Origin: Candidatus Sumerlaeota bacterium
GTDB taxonomy: Bacteria > Sumerlaeota > Sumerlaeia > SLMS01
Length of the DNA stretch: 32,134 nt
Assembly: GCA_007132505.1 (NCBI GenBank)
Contig: SLOM01000211.1
Location: forward strand, 1 to 32,134
Reading direction: 5' to 3'
In this document: positions 23,059 through 31,525 of the stretch, piece by piece
How positions within the stretch are numbered: position 1 is the first letter of the stretch
Layout of the letters: each line of letters starts with the position of its first letter
The notes under the pieces: generated by a model
Told to the model about the DNA's origin: nothing
Database searches by the model: none
The model's input: the letters and a program-made list of their open reading frames with translations, nothing else
Position numbers and translations under genes: made by a program

Positions 23059-25934
23059 GCGTTCGTCACCTCCACGGGGATGTCTCCACCGGTGCGCAGA
23101 AACCGCCCGGTCAGGCTCTGCGAGGCCGCAGCGACAGACTCCGGGGTGCCCTCCACCACGATCGTCCCGCCTTCCACTCCGCCCTCCGGACCAAGATCAA
23201 TAATATAGTCCGCCCGCCGGAGCAATTGCAGATTATGTTCGATCACAATGATCGAATAGCCGCGCTGCAGCAACTCGTCGAACACGGACAGGAGTACATC
23301 CAGGTCCGCCGGGTGCAGGCCGGTTGTCGGTTCATCGAAGAGCAGCAACTGGTTTCCGCGGCGCTCCGCCTCAGCCAGGTGACCCGCCAGCTTGAGCCGT
23401 TGCGCCTCGCCGCCGGAGAGTGTCGCGGTGCTCTGGCCAAGGCGGAGATAGCCCAGGCCGACGCGTTCCAGGGGCCTGAGCCCATCCAGCACGCGCCGCT
23501 CCTCCGCAAAGAACCCGCACGCCTCCGTGACGGTCATGTCAAGAATGTCTATTATTGTTTTGCCGCGCAGGTGCGCCTTCAATACACGGTCCTGAAAGCG
23601 CCGGCCCTCGCAGGCCTCGCAAATCACCTGCACGTCCGCCAGGAAGTGCATGTCTATCGTCTGGAAGCCGGACCCCTGACAGGCTTCGCACCGCCCACCC
23701 GTGACATTGAACGAGAAATCGCGCGGGCTGAGGCCGAGCTGCATGGATTCCGGTGCCATTGCCATGAGCGCCCGGATCCAGTCATAGGCCTTCAGGTAGG
23801 TCGCGGCGTTGCTCCGGGTGCTGCGTCCGATGGGCGACTGATCAACCAGCACCATGCCGTCTATATGCTCCAGCCCGTCCAGCCCCAGGATGCTTCCCGG
23901 CTCCGCCTTCGGATCGCCGAGCACGCCACGCCGGTAGTTCTCGTACAGACAATCGCGCACGAGCGTGGATTTCCCCGACCCACTGACACCGGTGACGCCA
24001 CAGAGGACGCCGAGGGGAAAACGGACGTCCAGATGCTTGAGATTGTGCTCACTCGCCCCGCGGACACTCACCCATCCGGAGGGCTTTCGGCGCCCGTGCC
24101 GGTTCCTGCGTGGCGCATCCGCAGCCTTCCCTGCCCGGGTAGTCCTTTCACCCTTCCCGGCAAGGTAGGGCGCCGTGCGGGAGAGTCCCGGCTTACCGGA
24201 AAGCCCCTCCGCCCGGCCCTGATAGACAATTTCGCCGCCCTTTTCGCCTGCACCGGGGCCGATGTCTATCAGATTGTCCGCGGCCCGGATGATGTCCAGA
24301 TCGTGCTCCACCACAACCACCGTGTTCCCGAGGCGGGTCAGCTTTCTGAGGACGCCAATGAGGCGCTCCGTGTCCCTCGGGTGCAGACCCACGGTCGGCT
24401 CGTCCAGCACGTAGAGCGTTTCGGTAAGCGCGCTGCCGAGCGCCGTCGAGAGGTTGATGCGCTGGCTCTCTCCACCGGAAAGCGTGCGCGTCTGACGCGA
24501 AAGGGTGAGATAGCCAAGACCCACTTCCAGCAGATAATCAAGGCGCGATCGGATCTCCTCCAGCGGGCGCTCCGCCACCTTCGCTTCCGCAGCGGAGAGA
24601 CGGAGCTTTCTGAACCACCCCGACAGGTCCTTCACCGTCATGTCGCAAAGCCTGGCAATGCTTCTGCCGCCGACCTGCACGGCCAGCGCTTCGGGGCGCA
24701 ACCGCGTGCCACCGCACTCTTCGCACTCCCCGTAGCCCCGGAAGCGCGCGATCTGGATGCGCGCCTGGACCTTGTAGCGCCGGGAATTGAGCCAGTCGAA
24801 GAAGCCCCTGATGCCGTACCACTCGCCCTTACCGTCTATAACAATCTGCTGCTCACGTTTGGTGAGGTCCCTCCATGGAACATCCATGCGGACGGCAAGG
24901 GTGGCCGAGAGGGCTTCGAGGTCGCGCAGGCATTCGCGCCCCGCTTCACCGGTCCATGGTGCCACGGCGCCGCCCCTCAGCGTCCGTCCCGGATCCGGGA
25001 GGATCTTTCCCCAGTCGAGGCCCGTCGTACGGCCGAAGCCCTGACAGCCCGGGCAGGCACCCGCGGGACTGGAGAAGTTGAGGAGCTGCAACGTTGGGGG
25101 GCGGAACGTCTGCCCGCAGTCCCCGGGACAGGAGGGGCAACGCCACTCCTCTGTGAACAGGCGTTCTCCGCCCTCGGCCGTGCGGACGAGACAGCGGCCA
25201 CGGCCGAGCCGGTAGGCGTTCTCCACCGCCTCCGTGAGCCTGCCGCGCGAGCCCCTGCGCCCCACGAGCCGGTCGGTCACAACCATCAACTCGTCCTGCC
25301 CCGTGGGGAGCTTGAAGTCCGGCACATCCATCTCCACGATCTCGCCGTGGAAGAGCAAACGCGTATAGCCCTGGCGGAGGAGTTCCTTTGCCGCCGCAGC
25401 GGCCATGCTCTTCTTCGCAAGGCGGACCGGCGCCATGATGTATAGACGAGCATCCGGGAAGCGGCTGAGCACCTCCCGGGCGGCTGTGGCGGGCGAGTCC
25501 TGGCGCACCTCCTCGCCAGTGAGCGGGCAGACCATGCGGCCGGCTTTCGCGAAGAGCAGCCGGAGATAGTCGTTGATTTCCGTCGCGGTGCCGATGGTGG
25601 AGCGGGCGTTGCGGACGGGGTTCTTCTGTTCGAGAGCGATCGCCGGCGGGATATGGACGATCTCTTCCACGTCGGGCCGTGGCATGCGCGCGATGAACTG
25701 CCGCGCGTAAGTGGAGAGCGACTCCACGTACCGCCGCTGGCCCTCGGCGAAAAGTGTGTCAAAGGCCAGGGAGGATTTGCCGCTGCCGCTCACGCCCGTA
25801 ACGACCGTGAGCGACCCGGCAGGAATCGCACAGGAAACGCCCTTCAGATTGTGGGTCCTCGCCCCCCGCACCTCGATCGCCGGAGGGGCATCAGCAGCCG
25901 GCCGGACCTTCCGGCGTGTCTTCGTCAAAGGCAT
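23055..25934 (-). CDS. uvrA: UvrA-family excision repair ATPase
   Basis: A 959-residue UvrA-type protein, the damage-recognition ATPase of nucleotide excision repair. Two ABC modules are seen: Walker A 'GVSGSGKSS' (47-55) and 'GVSGSGKST', signatures 'LSGGESQRINL' and 'LSGGEAQRLKL', and Walker B 'LYVLDEPTVGLHP' and 'LLLFDEPTTGLHP'. Zinc-module cysteines are kept near 'CPSCPGDCG'/'CPGCQG' and in the C-terminal 'CEACQGSG'/'CEACEG'. The first zinc module, normally CPxCG, reads CPLTG, so this may be a UvrA2-like paralogue. No clear Shine-Dalgarno precedes the ATG. It is the first gene of the repair operon and overlaps polX by ATGA. uvrB and uvrC are not in the window. No LexA-type SOS box is obvious. 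Confidence 0.93.
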   Translation of the reverse strand: MPLTKTRRKVRPAADAPPAIEVRGARTHNLKGVSCAIPAGSLTVVTGVSGSGKSSLAFDTLFAEGQRRYVESLSTYARQFIARMPRPDVEEIVHIPPAIALEQKNPVRNARSTIGTATEINDYLRLLFAKAGRMVCPLTGEEVRQDSPATAAREVLSRFPDARLYIMAPVRLAKKSMAAAAAKELLRQGYTRLLFHGEIVEMDVPDFKLPTGQDELMVVTDRLVGRRGSRGRLTEAVENAYRLGRGRCLVRTAEGGERLFTEEWRCPSCPGDCGQTFRPPTLQLLNFSSPAGACPGCQGFGRTTGLDWGKILPDPGRTLRGGAVAPWTGEAGRECLRDLEALSATLAVRMDVPWRDLTKREQQIVIDGKGEWYGIRGFFDWLNSRRYKVQARIQIARFRGYGECEECGGTRLRPEALAVQVGGRSIARLCDMTVKDLSGWFRKLRLSAAEAKVAERPLEEIRSRLDYLLEVGLGYLTLSRQTRTLSGGESQRINLSTALGSALTETLYVLDEPTVGLHPRDTERLIGVLRKLTRLGNTVVVVEHDLDIIRAADNLIDIGPGAGEKGGEIVYQGRAEGLSGKPGLSRTAPYLAGKGERTTRAGKAADAPRRNRHGRRKPSGWVSVRGASEHNLKHLDVRFPLGVLCGVTGVSGSGKSTLVRDCLYENYRRGVLGDPKAEPGSILGLDGLEHIDGMVLVDQSPIGRSTRSNAATYLKAYDWIRALMAMAPESMQLGLSPRDFSFNVTGGRCEACQGSGFQTIDMHFLADVQVICEACEGRRFQDRVLKAHLRGKTIIDILDMTVTEACGFFAEERRVLDGLRPLERVGLGYLRLGQSTATLSGGEAQRLKLAGHLAEAERRGNQLLLFDEPTTGLHPADLDVLLSVFDELLQRGYSIIVIEHNLQLLRRADYIIDLGPEGGVEGGTIVVEGTPESVAAASQSLTGRFLRTGGDIPVEVTNA

Positions 25935-26095
25935 CCAACCATTCCCGTCATCATTCGCAGGCCCGCGTGCGCGAGCAAGACAACCACCCTCCCATGCAAG
26001 AATCGTCCGCCCTGTGGGCCCGGCGCACCCGGAAAGTTCTGAGCACGTGGACTCTGCACCGGCCTTCGCCCGGCCGGTACGACCCCTTAACCACG

Positions 26096-26125
26096 CCTGC
26101 CCCGGCGGGACTCGGCCGGGGCAGG
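26096..26125 (-). terminator. Strong hairpin between the BACON gene and uvrA
   Basis: CCTGCCCCGGC (26096-26106) and GCCGGGGCAGG (26115-26125) form a perfect 11-bp stem with an 8-base loop, about 33 bases after the BACON gene stop on the minus strand. Only 'GTGGTTAAGG' follows, without a T run, so it may act as a terminator with help from Rho or as a 3'-end stabiliser. The remaining gap (25935-26157) must hold the uvrA operon promoter, which I could not identify. Confidence 0.55.
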
Positions 26126-26157
26126 GCAGGTGCGGTTGCCGGGTTGGGGACGGGGGG

Positions 26158-29100
26158 TCAGTCCTCCGGCAGTTGATACGAGGTGATTTCCAGTGATTCG
26201 AGGATCAGCTCCAGGTCCGGGTCCTTGTTGGCGAGCTCGGAGAGCAGATAGTCGAACGCCACGAGGAGCTCATTGCCCGCAAGGGCTCCGGGAGCGCGGT
26301 ACCAGACCTCGTACTCCTGTTTCTCGGTGAAGGTGGGGATGCGCGCGGCCTCGCTGGTGGACTCGATGGCCAGGACCGACGCGGAGGCGAGACTGGCATC
26401 GTTCACCCGGAGACGGAAGGCGGGTACCTTGGTCTTGCGGACCGGGGCCGCGTCCCGCCCGCGAGCTGAGACCTGGAACCGCAGCCGGTAGATCCGGCCC
26501 TGTTCGATGGTGACGCCGGTCTCACGCGTCCAAGCGCCGAAGGTGGTGGGTGCCGTTCCGGCCCCGCTGTGACCGCTCGTGATGGAGAGGCCGCGGGGGT
26601 TGGTGCCAAAGACGGCCTCGGCGAGCGGTGGGGCCACGGCGGGCACCCAGCCCTCGCGGGCGGAGGACGTCGCGAGCAGGTACTGGCGCTCGCTCCGCTC
26701 GTCCGTGAGTGCCTCACGCTGGAGCGGGGTGATGATGATCGTTTCGAGCGAAATGCGGGCGTCCGCCGCAGCCATTTCGCTGAAGCTCAGCACGTCGAAG
26801 AAGACGCGCAGCCCCTCAGTGCCCGCAGGGAGACCGAACAGGTGCCGGTAGGCGCGCCCGGCCTGCGATGGGCCATAGGTACCACCGCCGCCCCGGGGGG
26901 TCACGACGAGGGAACTCGTCTGATGGAAATCCTCCGAGGACCCGCGCAGGCGGAAGGAGGGCGCTTCGGCAGGGTCGTCACGGTCCGTACTGACGGCAAA
27001 CTGGGCCACGAAGAGGTCCCCCGCAGCGGCGGGCCCGGTGAGCGTCAGCACCGGGGACTTCCAGTAGCCGAACGTGTTGGTGTTGTCACTGGTGATGAGG
27101 TTCAAGCGTCCGGAACCGGTCCCCTCCGGAAGCTCAAACGCACCTTCGGGTGCGATGAACACGTCCGGTGACTCGAAGGCCCACCCCTCGGAGCTGCTGC
27201 GGAAGTCGAAGGGGAACTCGTTGCCGCCGAACTGCTGGACTTCGTGCTCCTCACCGCCGACGCGGATGGCGCCCGTTCGCGCCAGGCCGTCGTTCACCGC
27301 GACGGAGAAGCTCACGGTCGTTGGGCCCTGGCCGGTAAGGCTGGAAGCAATTTCGATCCAGTCCTCCGCGCCAGAGGAGACAGTAACCTGCCAGGGGCAG
27401 TCAGCGCCGGTTTCGAGCTGGAAGGAGGCGGTCCCGCCATCCCCGGAGAAGAGCGTCCGGTCCGGCGAGATGGCATAGTCGCAGTCCGCCACGCCGAGCT
27501 GCTGGACGGTGTGGGAGCGGCCCTCCACCACGATCGTACCGGTGCGGAAGCCGCCGAGGTTCTGCCCGACGGTGTAGCCGACGGTTGACGGCCCCACGCC
27601 ACCATCGCCGTCCAGGTTGACGGTGATCCAGTCCGCGTCCGTCTGGTAGGTCCAGGGGCAGAAATCATCCGTCAGGATGTCGAAGGTGCCCTGGCCGCCG
27701 GTGGGTCCGAATTCGCCGGAGAGAAGGGGCTCAATGGCAAAGGTGCAGACGCGCTGCTCAACGATGAACTCCTTGCCGGCGATGGCTATAATGCCGGTGC
27801 GGGGTGCCCCGACGTTTTCCTCCACTATGAACTCCACGGTGCCCGTGCCGGTGCCAAAGCCTGGGCTGACAACGACGATCCAGCTATTCTGCGAGATGGC
27901 TTCCCACCCGCAGGTGCCGGTCGTGGTGATCTGGAACGATCCCGAGCCGCCTCTTCCGGAGAAGATGGCCCGTGGGGGATCGAGTTCAAATTCGCAGCCG
28001 TCCTGCTCGATGGTGTGAGTCAGACCGACAACCTCGATGGTGGCGGTACGGGGACCACCAGTGTTGGGCTGGACCGTGTAGCTGATGGTGCCGGAATCGA
28101 AGCCGGCGCCTCCGCCGGTGATCTCAACCCACGGGGCGCTTGTCGTGGCAACCCAAGGGCAGCCGCTTTGTGTCTCGATCTCGACGGAACCACTGCCGCC
28201 AAGGGTGGTAAACTCTGCCCCGGCGGGATCAAGGACGTACTCGCAGGCATCCCCCGCCACGATGATCTGGCCTTCGGGGAAGCGGGAAACCAGGGGCACG
28301 CCAAACACATCCACGATTTCCACCGTGTCGCCGAGCTTGGTGAATGCCATGGGGGCCGTGAACGCGTCCCCCGCGACTTCCGGCGTGCGGAAGCGCAGGT
28401 TGGCAAGAATGCGCCGGCCGGGCTCGAAGGTCTTGCCCGGCTGGAGACCGATCAGCACCCGCAGTTCACCGTCTGCGTTTGCCTGATCGGCGAAGCCAGG
28501 CGATGTCTCGTCCGGGTTGGTGTAGAAGAAGGCCTCGAAGGGGACGTCGCGGCCGCGCTCGACGGAGAGCAGCTCGACCTCCGGCGGGAAGTTGAGCGTG
28601 AAGCCGGTGGCGTTCTCCAGGCCGACCGAATCGAGGGCGATCTGCACTGTGCCTTCTGAATCGCTGGAAAGGACGGTGTCCACGACGCGGATGGTCGGGC
28701 GCGCGTCCACGTTGTCTATGATGGTGATGCCGCCCGAGACGAAGCTGGCGTACTGCGCGATGCCCGCCATGTTGCGCACGGACGGGGTCGGGAAGACGAG
28801 CGGATTATCCACGAACTCCAGCTCCGTGGCGGCCGCGCCGCTGCCGGGCCGGGCCCGGAAGTAGAACCGCGCGAGCTGAATGTCCTCGTTCACCGGCTCG
28901 AAGACGTAGGCGGGATCATCAAAGTCTATTTCGGTCGGGAAGGTCTGCCCGGGGAGGAGGCCGACCTGGAAACCGATGACGCCGTCATCCCCGAACACCT
29001 CGTTGTTGAGCTGGAAGTTGGCGTTGGGGGGCACGGCGTCCCCGCGCTCGGCGCGCACGAACTCGAGCAGCTCCGCGTCATAGGAGACGCCGAAAGCGAT

Positions 29101-30261
29101 CTCGTGTTCCACGCCTTTGGAGCGCATCATGATGGGTATCATGACTTCCTGGCCGCGTGGGAGGGCGGGCCGGATGCCACGCTCGCCGATGCGGACGATC
29201 CGGTCGTACTCGGAGAGCGGCCCGCCGGCGGCCACGGGCGGATCGAAGCCCTCGCCCTCGGCATAGCGTGTTGTCTGAACCCAGTCGGCCACGGTGATCA
29301 GGCCGTCGCCGTCGCTGGAGGAGGGGGCTGAATCGAGCCGGAGGTACTCGCTGCCGCTGCTCTTGAGCAGGTTGGCACGCAGGTCCGCCGGCAGCGTGGC
29401 GAAGTCCAGCGGCAGGTCCCCGCCGAACACACGGTCGTCAATGCTGTTGTAGGCCAGCAGGAAACGGGCGCTCTCGATGTGGTCCCCGATGGTCAGGATG
29501 CCGTTACCGCTCTGTCCCTGGGAGACACCCGGGGTGCGCTTGCGGGGCGCCACGTCACCCGACTGGATTGTGTTGAACAGGAGACACACCTCAACGAGGT
29601 CCACCGTGCCGTCCTCGGGGCCGCGGATAACGAGCTCGAAGAGCCCGGCGCCGGCCTGCCGGCCATTGAACTCGGAGAGGCCGACGTCATCGGAGTCTAT
29701 CAGAAGGATGTTGCTGGGACGAAGCCGGCCGTTGAGCACGGGAACGGCGCGGTCCGTGGCGAAATCCACACTGGCGAACGCACTGTCGTCCAGATACACG
29801 GCTACGTCGCTGTCCTGGTAGGTTCCCTCGGGGTAGCCGAGCCCCACACCACCGCTGAGGTTGAGCAGGGGGATCATCTTAACGTCGGGCCTGCGGTCCG
29901 CGATGATCGTATGCCGGAGGGCGAACGTGTACTCGGACACGTTGTCCACCTTGGCACGGAGGACGACATCGAGGTCGCGGATCGGTCCGGCAGGTCCGCC
30001 GGGCAGGGGCACGGTTGCCTGATGGACCAGGATGGGCTCGAAGTCCTGCTTCGAGCCGCCGTTCTCCTCGTCGTCGCCGTTGTCCTCGCCGTTATCCAGG
30101 TCAAGGAAGACCGGCTCGAGGGTCACGGTGCGGGGAGTACCGCCGAAATCGAGGCATGAGGAGACCGCCTGGGCCATGGGCTGGCCGATCCAAAGCAACA
30201 TGGCCGTGAAGACGGCAAGGGCGGGCAGGGTGCGGCGCCCTGAGGGGGAGATCCCGTTCAT
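26158..30261 (-). CDS. Large secreted protein with dockerin-like, cohesin-like and four BACON repeats
   Basis: A 1367-residue exported protein. A signal peptide (core 'LPALAVFTAMLLWIG') is followed by an acidic segment (about 55-70). Two Ca-binding dockerin-like elements appear near 253-275 ('GNGILTIGDHIESARFL') and 318-336 ('GDGLITVADWVQTTRYA'). Two cohesin-like beta domains follow (about 365-520 and 525-670), each with 'F.V..GLLPGQTF' or 'VLIGLQPGKTF'. Four BACON repeats run from about 670 to 1010, each with 'C-W/P-W' and ending 'GPRTATIEVVGLTHTIEQ' or a similar motif. Two C-terminal beta-sandwich domains end the protein. BACON repeats often mediate carbohydrate or mucin contact; here adhesion or scaffold function is inferred. 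No catalytic domain is seen. Confidence 0.8.
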   Translation of the reverse strand: MNGISPSGRRTLPALAVFTAMLLWIGQPMAQAVSSCLDFGGTPRTVTLEPVFLDLDNGEDNGDDEENGGSKQDFEPILVHQATVPLPGGPAGPIRDLDVVLRAKVDNVSEYTFALRHTIIADRRPDVKMIPLLNLSGGVGLGYPEGTYQDSDVAVYLDDSAFASVDFATDRAVPVLNGRLRPSNILLIDSDDVGLSEFNGRQAGAGLFELVIRGPEDGTVDLVEVCLLFNTIQSGDVAPRKRTPGVSQGQSGNGILTIGDHIESARFLLAYNSIDDRVFGGDLPLDFATLPADLRANLLKSSGSEYLRLDSAPSSSDGDGLITVADWVQTTRYAEGEGFDPPVAAGGPLSEYDRIVRIGERGIRPALPRGQEVMIPIMMRSKGVEHEIAFGVSYDAELLEFVRAERGDAVPPNANFQLNNEVFGDDGVIGFQVGLLPGQTFPTEIDFDDPAYVFEPVNEDIQLARFYFRARPGSGAAATELEFVDNPLVFPTPSVRNMAGIAQYASFVSGGITIIDNVDARPTIRVVDTVLSSDSEGTVQIALDSVGLENATGFTLNFPPEVELLSVERGRDVPFEAFFYTNPDETSPGFADQANADGELRVLIGLQPGKTFEPGRRILANLRFRTPEVAGDAFTAPMAFTKLGDTVEIVDVFGVPLVSRFPEGQIIVAGDACEYVLDPAGAEFTTLGGSGSVEIETQSGCPWVATTSAPWVEITGGGAGFDSGTISYTVQPNTGGPRTATIEVVGLTHTIEQDGCEFELDPPRAIFSGRGGSGSFQITTTGTCGWEAISQNSWIVVVSPGFGTGTGTVEFIVEENVGAPRTGIIAIAGKEFIVEQRVCTFAIEPLLSGEFGPTGGQGTFDILTDDFCPWTYQTDADWITVNLDGDGGVGPSTVGYTVGQNLGGFRTGTIVVEGRSHTVQQLGVADCDYAISPDRTLFSGDGGTASFQLETGADCPWQVTVSSGAEDWIEIASSLTGQGPTTVSFSVAVNDGLARTGAIRVGGEEHEVQQFGGNEFPFDFRSSSEGWAFESPDVFIAPEGAFELPEGTGSGRLNLITSDNTNTFGYWKSPVLTLTGPAAAGDLFVAQFAVSTDRDDPAEAPSFRLRGSSEDFHQTSSLVVTPRGGGGTYGPSQAGRAYRHLFGLPAGTEGLRVFFDVLSFSEMAAADARISLETIIITPLQREALTDERSERQYLLATSSAREGWVPAVAPPLAEAVFGTNPRGLSITSGHSGAGTAPTTFGAWTRETGVTIEQGRIYRLRFQVSARGRDAAPVRKTKVPAFRLRVNDASLASASVLAIESTSEAARIPTFTEKQEYEVWYRAPGALAGNELLVAFDYLLSELANKDPDLELILESLEITSYQLPED

Positions 30262-30677
30262 CGGTAAGGCTCCTTTGACTGAAGACCGCTATGTCGTCAG
30301 GGGACCGGCGGAGCGCGGGCAAGAAGGGAGTGTTGTTTCCCGCCCGGGGCAGTGTTTCACGCGGGGGAATTCAGGCGACCGGGAGTGGGAACTCGGCGTC
30401 TGCCCCATGTAGAGGCGAACATGGGAACCTTCCCACGGCCATCCGGGCCGAATCTGTCCGGCCCTAGCTCTCCCGCCCGCGGCGGGCCTGCTCTCACGCT
30501 TTGCGGAACCCTTCTCTGGTCTCGTCACGCGACGCTATCCTTGTCACTGTGACGAGTGTCAACCTTGAAGCTGACCGCTCGCACCCAGGGCTGTTTCCCG
30601 GCGAAACAAAACGCGGTTGACCGCCCCCTGCCACACGGAGAGGACAGGGACAACGATCGCACGAACGGAACCCCACC
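30262..30677. other. 416-base divergent regulatory region between the BACON gene and ppa
   Basis: No gene fits here. It contains two palindromes, TGGGAA-cc-TTCCCA (30422-30435) and GGGCCG-aatctgtc-CGGCCC (30445-30464), a GC hairpin around 30473-30488, and a cluster of GTCAC half-sites with a minus-strand promoter candidate (30521-30562). The BACON transcript would have a leader of about 265 bases that includes these structures. The ppa promoter was not recognised; the ppa ATG has no strong Shine-Dalgarno. Confidence 0.5.
30521..30562 (-). promoter_or_regulatory. Candidate sigma-70 promoter with palindromic operator for the BACON gene
   Basis: On the minus strand TTGACA (30562-30557) is a perfect -35 box, followed after exactly 17 bases by GATAGC (30539-30534), a weak -10. 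The spacer contains the palindrome GTCAC-a-GTGAC (30543-30553). A further GTCAC lies at 30524-30528, so that CTCGTCAC (30521-30528) and GTGACGAG (30549-30556) form a second perfect 8-bp inverted repeat. An operator between -35 and -10 would suit a repressor. Function is inferred. Confidence 0.4.
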
Positions 30678-31226
30678 ATGCACCCCCTGCACGATCTGCC
30701 GCCAGGCTCCAACCCACCACAGCAAATCACCGTCATTGTCGAGATCCCCAAGGGCTCCCGGAACAAGTACGAGCTGGACAAGGACACCGGCATGTTCCGG
30801 CTCGACCGCACGCTCTACTCACCCATGATCTATCCGGGCGACTATGGCCTCGTCCCCCGTACCCACTACGACGACGGGGACCCGCTCGACGTCCTCATCC
30901 TCGGCAACGAGCCCACCTTCACCGGCTGCCTTGTGGAGGTCCGGCCCATCGGCATCTTCCGCATGCTCGACAAGGGCGACCACGACGACAAAATTCTGGC
31001 CGTCCCGGTCACCAACCCCTTCTTCCGGAACTTCCACGACCTGATTGACGTGCCGCCGCACTACCTTGACGAGGTGGCCCACTTCTTCACCGTCTATAAG
31101 GACCTCGAGGGCTCGCGCACCCAGCCGCTCGGCTGGGAGTCGGTGGACGTGGCGCGCCGGCGCATCCAGCACTCCATCCGTCTATACCGCGAGCTGCAGC
31201 ACAAGAGGTCCCTGACGGGCTCCTGA
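30678..31226 (+). CDS. ppa: Inorganic pyrophosphatase, family I
   Basis: A 182-residue soluble pyrophosphatase that hydrolyses PPi to phosphate and drives biosynthetic reactions forward. Family I signatures are present in order: 'EIPKGSRNKYELD' (substrate Lys/Glu/Arg), 'YPGDYGLVPRT', the metal-binding signature 'DGDPLDVLIL' (D-x-D-P-x-D), 'DKGDHDDKILAVP' and 'HFFTVYKDLEG'. Length is close to the bacterial norm of about 175. The start ATG 30678 aligns with the family N-terminus although the ribosome-binding site is weak. It stands alone, divergent from the BACON gene, and is a housekeeping gene. Confidence 0.96.
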   Translation: MHPLHDLPPGSNPPQQITVIVEIPKGSRNKYELDKDTGMFRLDRTLYSPMIYPGDYGLVPRTHYDDGDPLDVLILGNEPTFTGCLVEVRPIGIFRMLDKGDHDDKILAVPVTNPFFRNFHDLIDVPPHYLDEVAHFFTVYKDLEGSRTQPLGWESVDVARRRIQHSIRLYRELQHKRSLTGS

Positions 31227-31525
31227 GCTTCCGCTCGTGGACATTCCTGCCGATTTCAGCGATCCGGAAGCTGGAACAGAAACCGCTAAAGGGAGGGGGC
31301 GAGCGCTTGCGGAGCATTGCCCCTCACCATCATCCTTCTGCGAGGGCGCTCCGAGTTTCCCCACGGTCCAAGGCCGGCAGTCGCCTCGAAATCCTCTGAA
31401 ATGGGGCCGCAGCCTTCAGTTTTCTCTGGCGCAGCCGTACCCCAACCCGGTAAGGGAATACAGTAACGATACCAGTGGGGCACCGGAGCCGTCTCCAAGC
31501 TACCCCGTGCCCTGAGAGACCTCCC
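31227..31525. other. Intergenic region upstream of the PilX-like gene
   Basis: These 299 bases between ppa and the PilX-like gene contain no convincing ORF. The composition is somewhat more A/T-rich near 31430-31480. I could not find a paired -35/-10 promoter; a GG-N10-GC match to sigma-54 sites near 31297-31310 is too weak to call. Confidence 0.35.

Noticed and set aside
23031-25445. 804-residue plus-strand ORF
   Set aside because: Antisense shadow of uvrA, which has all ABC and zinc motifs on the minus strand.
31291-31310. Sigma-54 -24/-12 promoter
   Set aside because: Only GG-N10-GC with a TT before the GC matches; the CAC part of the -24 element is absent, which is expected by chance in GC-rich sequence.
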